In this document: piece after piece, positions 59,061-64,000 of the stretch
How positions within the stretch are numbered: position 1 is the stretch's first letter
Layout: each line of letters starts with the position of its first letter
From: Leadbetterella sp.
GTDB taxonomy: Bacteria > Bacteroidota > Bacteroidia > Cytophagales > Spirosomataceae
DNA length: 64,000 bases
Direction of reading: 5' to 3'
NCBI GenBank assembly: GCA_019638185.1
Contig: JAHBUH010000002.1
Span: 248,001-312,000 of the forward strand
Translations under genes and position numbers: made by a program
The notes under the pieces: generated by a model
The model's input: the letters and a program-made list of their open reading frames with translations, nothing else
Told to the model about the DNA's origin: nothing
Database searches by the model: none

Positions 59061-60713
59061 CTATTTCAAGGCTTCTATCACCGGACTACCTATACTTCCG
59101 TTCGGAGGCAGCATATGCAGAAGGGCTGAAATGGTAGGCGCAATATCCGCAATGGTGGTGCGGCGCAGGGTTTCCCCGGGTTTTACGCCCCACCCAAACA
59201 GCGCAAACGGCACGTGGGTATCATTGTTATACGGTGTACCGTGGTTACTTCCGCGGGCACCCCAGGAAACCCAGCCCGGCCGCGGAACCATCATAATGTC
59301 GCCGCTCCGTTTTACATTCACCAGGTTTTTATACAGTTCCAGCTGGTAAGGGGTCAGCTGTTCCTCATTCAGCTTTTTCAGGTTAATCACATCTGCAATG
59401 GCCGGATCGGTGATGAGAGCCTCCTTAATGACGGCATGTATCTGGTCCTGGGAAATGCCCTTTTCTTTCATCAGGGCGTGGTCCAGGTAAAACTGCCCGT
59501 TAGTCATGGACCGAACGAACTCGCCCTCACCAAAAGCCGCTTTCAGGGCTTTTTTGAGATCGTCCCGGAGTTTGGCAGAGGGCACCAGGCCGCCGGGCAG
59601 CTTATGCTCTTTCCAGTAACCGGCGGCATCGGCCACGCCGTGGTCGGCAGAAATGAAGACGGTGTAGTTATCTTTTCCTACCCAGCTGTCCAGGAAAGTA
59701 AACATTTCGGCAAAGTCACGGTCCATCCGAAGATAAACATCCTCTATTTCTATGGAATTAGGCCCATACATGTGGCCTACGGCATCCGGAGAAGAGAAGC
59801 TCACGGCCAGGAAATCGGTGAAGGGGCCTTTGCCCAGGTTCTCATTTTTGACGGCGGCTATGGCCAGGTCTTTGAGCAGGGTATTGCCCCATGGCGAGGT
59901 GGTTACGGCGCCGTACGGATTTCCGGAAGTTCCGCTGAGGTCATGGGGGAAGGTGGAGGCAGTTTCGCCGGTAAAGAGGCCTTCCCACGGGGTGTCATCT
60001 CTCGAGCTTTCGGTGTATTGGTCTATAGGAAGCAGGGTTTTCCATCCTTCCCGGGCGTATTGAGCCGGCAGTTTTTTATCGTTATATTCTTTCACCCAGG
60101 CCGGCAGTTCATCCCGGTAGAAGGTGCTGGTGACAAAGTTCCCGGTTTTGGAGTCATACCAGTAGGCAGCATCGGCTGTATGCCCGGCCGGAAGGATGGC
60201 CCCGCGGTCTTTGATGGAAACGCCGATAGACTTGGAGCGGAAATTGGTGGCCAGCTTGAGCTGATCGGCGATGGTGGTGACCAGCAGGTTCCGGGGTGAC
60301 ATCTTGCCCACAGATTCGGTAGGGCTGCCCACTACTTTGGCCGTAGTGTCTTCCACGCAGTATACACCATGCCCCTGAATGGGATCATACCAGTCGTTCC
60401 CGATGATCCCGTGAATAGCCGGCGCCGAACCGGTATAAATGGAGGCATGGCCGGCCGCCGTGATGGTCAGCGCATAATGGTAATGATTATTCCGGGCCGT
60501 AAATCCCTGGTTCATGAACCGTTTTATACCTCCCTCCGTGTATTTATCATAAAAGCGGTAAAAGTAATCGTAACGCATCTGGTCTACTACGATGCCCACC
60601 ACCAGTTTGGGTCGGGATACCTCCCGGGAGGCGGCGGCAACGGGTTTTGGTTTTTGGGCGTAGAGGCCTGTTGTCAGAAACAAGCCGGTAATAAATTGAA
60701 TCAGGTATTTCAT
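59061..60713 (-). CDS. PafA-like alkaline phosphatase (phosphomonoesterase)
   Basis: 550 residues with a signal peptide (KYLIQFITGLFLTTGLYA, then Q). Alkaline phosphatase superfamily: DQMRYD (metal Asp 44), the catalytic Thr (about 85) in LTITAAGHASIYTGS, GNDWYD, VSFSSPDAVGHMYGP, ISADHGVADAAGYW (Asp-His) and SNHGTPYNNDTHVPFALFG (His). The Thr nucleophile with the GHAS and SNHGTP pieces is that of PafA of Bacteroidota. It releases phosphate from monoesters in the periplasm. It sits between SusD and GH127 and may be read with them; a TAGATTTG -7-like box is in the 42-bp gap to susD. Confidence 0.88.
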   Translation of the reverse strand: MKYLIQFITGLFLTTGLYAQKPKPVAAASREVSRPKLVVGIVVDQMRYDYFYRFYDKYTEGGIKRFMNQGFTARNNHYHYALTITAAGHASIYTGSAPAIHGIIGNDWYDPIQGHGVYCVEDTTAKVVGSPTESVGKMSPRNLLVTTIADQLKLATNFRSKSIGVSIKDRGAILPAGHTADAAYWYDSKTGNFVTSTFYRDELPAWVKEYNDKKLPAQYAREGWKTLLPIDQYTESSRDDTPWEGLFTGETASTFPHDLSGTSGNPYGAVTTSPWGNTLLKDLAIAAVKNENLGKGPFTDFLAVSFSSPDAVGHMYGPNSIEIEDVYLRMDRDFAEMFTFLDSWVGKDNYTVFISADHGVADAAGYWKEHKLPGGLVPSAKLRDDLKKALKAAFGEGEFVRSMTNGQFYLDHALMKEKGISQDQIHAVIKEALITDPAIADVINLKKLNEEQLTPYQLELYKNLVNVKRSGDIMMVPRPGWVSWGARGSNHGTPYNNDTHVPFALFGWGVKPGETLRRTTIADIAPTISALLHMLPPNGSIGSPVIEALK

Positions 60714-60733
60714 TCAGGAATGTTTTAATTGTA

Positions 60734-60741
60734 CAAATCTA
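60734..60741 (-). promoter_or_regulatory. Candidate internal -7 box before the PafA-like gene
   Basis: The minus strand reads TAGATTTG (TAnnTTTG), 20 bp before the ATG at 60713, in the 42-bp gap after the SusD stop. It could give the phosphatase and GH127 genes their own transcript. Confidence 0.35.
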
Positions 60742-60755
60742 AGAAATTAAAAGAA

Positions 60756-62507
60756 TCAACCACCGTTTTGCCACCCCGGATTTTGCTTCAGGTTAGGATT
60801 CAGCTGGAGTTCCTGTGTAGGAATGGGGTAAAAGTAGTCTTTGCTCTCATCCCAGGTTTTGATAATGTTGGGCAGGTTTACGATACGCCCCCCGTTTCTT
60901 CCGTTCTCCAGCACCAGTTCACCCAAACGCTGATATTGTACGCCCGAAACCGGCGTGGGCGCCTGCCCGTCGTAGATTACCAGGTCAATGGTGCCGTTAT
61001 GATCCAGGTCATAGCTTCCTACACCGGGGAAATACATCCCGTAGAAGGGTTTGGCCAGCCGGGCGCCTTCTTTCCAGCGGAGGAGGTCGCGGTAACGGTG
61101 TCCTTCCTTGATCAGCTCTATCCGGCGTTCTCTCCTGATCTCCAGGATAACGCCGGTATTCGCACCGGCAGAGACATTAGGGTATTCGCCTTTCAGATAA
61201 GGGTCGGGGCCTGCATTCGCTGCTATAAGATTCAGGTTAGGCATACCCACGCGGTCGCGCAGCAGTTTAATGCTTTTGTCAATGTCTGCCTGGGTTAGTG
61301 AGCCCAGCTCGGCCTTTGCCTCGGCAAAGTTGAGCAGCGTTTCGGCATAACGGAAAAGCGGCAGATCGTTAGGCGACTGGCCGGAATCGTAGGCCGGAGA
61401 TAAGATATATTTGACATACTGGTAACCGGTAACACTGGTGGAAAAGTCGGGAACCGACACCACATTGCTCCCGATGCGCTTGTAGCCGGGTGTCCGGATG
61501 GTCTGTGCCAGGCGCGGGTCACGCCCACGTGTTTCTTCGTAAAACGGCATGGTCTGGTACCCGGGGATATCGGTAAAACGGCTGCCATCAGCCATCAGGT
61601 AGCTGTTTACCAGTGATTTCTGCACACCGGGGCGGCCATAAGACGCCGTAAGCAGGTAGTAATTGGCCCGGTGAAGCAGGGGCACGGAAGTACTGTACTG
61701 GCGAGCCAGGATGACTTCAGTGGTGAGGGCATCATCGGAAATAAACAGCTCATGATAGGCGGTTTGCGGGCTGCTTTTGTAGACGGTATAGGGGCCGCTG
61801 TTCATGAGCTGCTCTGACGCTGCCGCGCATTGCTGCAGAATTTCCTGCCAGTCGCCGAGGCCGTGGTATTTGCGGAAAGTACCTTCAAAAAGGCACATCC
61901 GGGATTTAAAGGCCAGGGCGGTCCACCGGGTCACCAGGGTGGCGCTTTTCTGAGCAGGCAGGTTTTGTATCGCAAAGTCAATGTCTTCCAACATTTTGGC
62001 AAAGACCACTTTGCGCGAATCGCGCGGCCGGTTAAGTGCTTCCGTGTCATTGTTTCCCAATACCGTGTCGTACCAGGGAACATCCCCGAAACGGGCCACT
62101 TTATCAAAATAGAACCAGGCCCGGAAGAAGCGGGCTACGCCCTCGTATTGCAGGCGGGCGGCCTCGTCAGTACACTGCTGAGAGTGAGCCAGGAAAAAGT
62201 TGATCCTCCGGAGCTCAGACCAGGTCCAGCCGCCATCGCTGGAAGGCGTGGTCCGGTTGCCCTGGATTTCAGCCGACAAGCCGTTCCGGGCTTCGTCATC
62301 AGCCGCAAGCGTACCGGTAGAGTAATTGTAGACCCCGTCTTCGTCAGGCAGCAGGCCATAAAAGGCATTGGTATAATTGCGAAGTTCATTAGAGGTACGA
62401 AAGTAAGTTTCCGGAGCTAGTTCTGACAGCGGGTAGCGTTCCAGGTAATCGTCGTTACAGGCGGTCGTAAAGAGAAGGAATAAGCCCAACAGGTATAAAT
62501 TTTTCAT
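60756..62507 (-). CDS. RagB/SusD family nutrient-uptake lipoprotein
   Basis: 583 residues; lipobox TTACN (Cys near 17) and the N-terminal YLERYPLSELAPETYFRTSNEL pattern of SusD. TPR-like helices and the C-terminal IRRERRIELIKEGHRYRDLLRWKEG (in pieces) with DYFYPIPTQELQLNPNLKQNPGW close the family fold. SusD lids the SusC pore on the cell surface and binds the glycan. It follows susC by 20 bp, forming the standard pair. The bound glycan is not evident; the downstream GH127 hints at arabinose-containing material. Confidence 0.93.
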   Translation of the reverse strand: MKNLYLLGLFLLFTTACNDDYLERYPLSELAPETYFRTSNELRNYTNAFYGLLPDEDGVYNYSTGTLAADDEARNGLSAEIQGNRTTPSSDGGWTWSELRRINFFLAHSQQCTDEAARLQYEGVARFFRAWFYFDKVARFGDVPWYDTVLGNNDTEALNRPRDSRKVVFAKMLEDIDFAIQNLPAQKSATLVTRWTALAFKSRMCLFEGTFRKYHGLGDWQEILQQCAAASEQLMNSGPYTVYKSSPQTAYHELFISDDALTTEVILARQYSTSVPLLHRANYYLLTASYGRPGVQKSLVNSYLMADGSRFTDIPGYQTMPFYEETRGRDPRLAQTIRTPGYKRIGSNVVSVPDFSTSVTGYQYVKYILSPAYDSGQSPNDLPLFRYAETLLNFAEAKAELGSLTQADIDKSIKLLRDRVGMPNLNLIAANAGPDPYLKGEYPNVSAGANTGVILEIRRERRIELIKEGHRYRDLLRWKEGARLAKPFYGMYFPGVGSYDLDHNGTIDLVIYDGQAPTPVSGVQYQRLGELVLENGRNGGRIVNLPNIIKTWDESKDYFYPIPTQELQLNPNLKQNPGWQNGG

Positions 62508-62527
62508 TTCTGTTTTTGGATTAGGGA

Positions 62528-64000
62528 TTAAAAACTGATTTGTGTTCCAAAAGAATAAACTCTTCCAATCGGGTAACTTCTACCCGAATTGTCGATCATC
62601 AGTTGTTCAGGGTCAAGGTACCCCGACTTCAGCTTCGTCCAGGTACGGAGGTTTTCGCCCGTAGCAAAAACACGTATCCGGGATACTTGTATACGCTTGG
62701 TCAGGCGTTCCGGTATGGTATACCCGACCGTCAGGTTACGCATTTTTATGTAAGCCAGGTCCTGCAGGTACATATCGTTTGCCTGGAGCAGCTCCGACGA
62801 CTGGGCGATGTAGCCTCGCAGCAGCGGGAAGTAGGCATTCGGGTTTTCCGGTGACCATATCTTACCCGGGAAGTCGGCCGGGATAAACGAGTCGTACGGA
62901 CGGGAGTACACCGACCAGAACGACTGTGCCTCGGAGTCGGGATACCAGTCGCGGTGACCTACTCCCTGGAAAAATATCGAAGCGTAGAACCCGTTCCAGT
63001 TCCCGTTCAATGTGAGGCCGAATGAATACCGGGGCGTGGTATTACCGATGACTCTGCGGTCACCGGGGTTACTCAGCGTATTTAAGCCGTTGTTAATCAC
63101 ACCGTCGCCGTTGAGGTCCAGTATTTTGATATCACCGGCCTGAAGCTTCCGCAGTTCGGCCGTAGGGGCACCGGTACGCCGGGTGTTGATGAAGTCCTGG
63201 TTGACCACACCCGCCCAGGCCTGAGCTTCCTCGTTGGTACGGAAGAGGCCGTCGTACCTATAGCCCCAGATCTCGCCCAGGCGCTGGCCTTCATAATAGG
63301 TGGTCAGCAGCCCGGCGGGGTTGTCAAACCGGGTAATGGTAGCGGTGTAGTCAGACAATATCCCGCGGATACCCCATGAAAACGGCTTTTTTCCCAATTG
63401 AAATTCATCCTGCCAGCTGATGGAAAGGTCAAAGCCTTTGGTCCGCAGGTCAGCGGCATTTTCCCGGGGTTCAGCAGCCCCGAATACCGCGGCCAGCGTG
63501 CGGCCTTTCGTCAGCATGCCCCGGGTGTTCCTGACATAAAAATCACTTTCGATATTCAGGCGGTTTTTGAGCACCGCCAGATCAAACCCTACATTGCTGG
63601 TAGTGATGCTCTCCCAGGTGAGGTCAGAGCCGATAGGAGCGGGGTTATTGGTGACATTGAGCCGCTGGTTATCTACCAGGTAGTTGATCTGCCCGGTGCC
63701 CATGGCGGCAATGTAGGCATAGGTGCTTACGTCCTGGTTACCCAGTGTACCGTAAGAATACCTTATTTTGAGGTTATTTACCAGGCTTTTCAACGGCCGG
63801 AAGAAGTTCTCTTCACTCAGCCTCCATCCGGCAGAAAAAGAAGGGAAGAAGCCGAAACGGCTGGTTTTCGGGAAACGGGAGGTGCCGTCGTAACGGCCCG
63901 AAGCTTCCAGGAGGTACCTTCCGGCATAATCATAGTTAACCCGGTAAAATCCGCCGCGTACAGCCCACTCTTCCGCTCCGCCCAGGAACTGCCGCTCGCC
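62528..64000 (-). CDS. SusC/RagA TonB-linked outer-membrane protein, C-terminal part
   Basis: The frame is open from 62528 to the window edge at 64000, in step with an upstream continuation, giving about 490 C-terminal residues of a receptor that is normally about 1000-1100 long; the carboxypeptidase-like and plug domains lie outside. Typical beta-barrel pieces are ASGRYDGTSRFP, FGFFPSFSAGWRLSEENFF, IRYSYGTLGNQDVSTY and the Trp/Arg-rich C-terminal strand. TonB-driven it imports oligosaccharides through the SusCD complex. The stop is 20 bp before susD. Confidence 0.92.
   Translation of the reverse strand, partial: GERQFLGGAEEWAVRGGFYRVNYDYAGRYLLEASGRYDGTSRFPKTSRFGFFPSFSAGWRLSEENFFRPLKSLVNNLKIRYSYGTLGNQDVSTYAYIAAMGTGQINYLVDNQRLNVTNNPAPIGSDLTWESITTSNVGFDLAVLKNRLNIESDFYVRNTRGMLTKGRTLAAVFGAAEPRENAADLRTKGFDLSISWQDEFQLGKKPFSWGIRGILSDYTATITRFDNPAGLLTTYYEGQRLGEIWGYRYDGLFRTNEEAQAWAGVVNQDFINTRRTGAPTAELRKLQAGDIKILDLNGDGVINNGLNTLSNPGDRRVIGNTTPRYSFGLTLNGNWNGFYASIFFQGVGHRDWYPDSEAQSFWSVYSRPYDSFIPADFPGKIWSPENPNAYFPLLRGYIAQSSELLQANDMYLQDLAYIKMRNLTVGYTIPERLTKRIQVSRIRVFATGENLRTWTKLKSGYLDPEQLMIDNSGRSYPIGRVYSFGTQISF

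Overview
The window reads as chromosomal DNA of a Bacteroidota member, most like the Chitinophagia/Sphingobacteriia side of the phylum. The support is SusC/SusD outer-membrane proteins, PurS as a separate protein, many lipoproteins and outer-membrane barrels, and promoters with the phylum's TAnnTTTG -7 box (best case upstream of the tRNA-Thr gene, with TTTG 20 bp before it). GC looks moderately high for the phylum by eye. No phage, insertion sequence, integrase, rRNA or CRISPR array was seen, so most of the window is ordinary core and metabolic DNA.

Layout. 1-8.3 kb: a truncated secreted protein, a GtrA-like membrane protein, an M23 peptidase, purS, pssA, an MBL-fold hydrolase, a very large NtrY-like sensor kinase, and two small envelope-associated proteins. 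8.34-8.66 kb: a gene-free stretch with a long hairpin and four 20-bp tandem repeats. 8.7-11.3 kb: a Trk/Ktr potassium uptake pair. 11.3-14.8 kb: a small membrane protein, an outer-membrane barrel and a helix-hairpin-helix/barrel protein carrying two internal repeat arrays. 15-21 kb: DEAD-box helicase, acyl-CoA dehydrogenase, small membrane proteins, an AraC-type regulator and lipoproteins. 21-30.4 kb: a GH3-serine hydrolase fusion, a DPP IV-like peptidase, an FAH-family enzyme, an SMP-30 lactonase and a CocE-type hydrolase. 30.5-34.2 kb: a cation/proton antiporter, a sugar isomerase and a Gfo/Idh/MocA oxidoreductase. 34.3-44.5 kb: coaX, an outer-membrane protein, lptC, a cytochrome c/SCO/lipoprotein group, recN, tilS, an OstA-like protein and pdxH. 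44.6-47.8 kb: a DUF349 protein, one tRNA-Thr and a threonine-aldolase-like lyase.

The most interesting block is 47.8-53.7 kb on the minus strand. It is a tight five-gene operon: ethanolamine-permease-like transporter, glutamine-synthetase-like ligase, iron-containing alcohol dehydrogenase, class I (C26) gamma-glutamyl hydrolase and aldehyde dehydrogenase. Read together these make a coherent gamma-glutamylation route for an amino alcohol, most simply ethanolamine: import, glutamylation of the amine, oxidation of the alcohol then of the aldehyde, and release of glutamate and glycine. The putrescine-type oxidase PuuB is absent from the operon and an alcohol dehydrogenase takes its place.

54.9-64 kb is a polysaccharide-utilisation-like locus: SusC (cut by the window edge), SusD, a PafA-like phosphatase and a GH127 beta-L-arabinofuranosidase form one run on the minus strand, followed by an NTF2-like protein on the other strand and a GH29 alpha-L-fucosidase.
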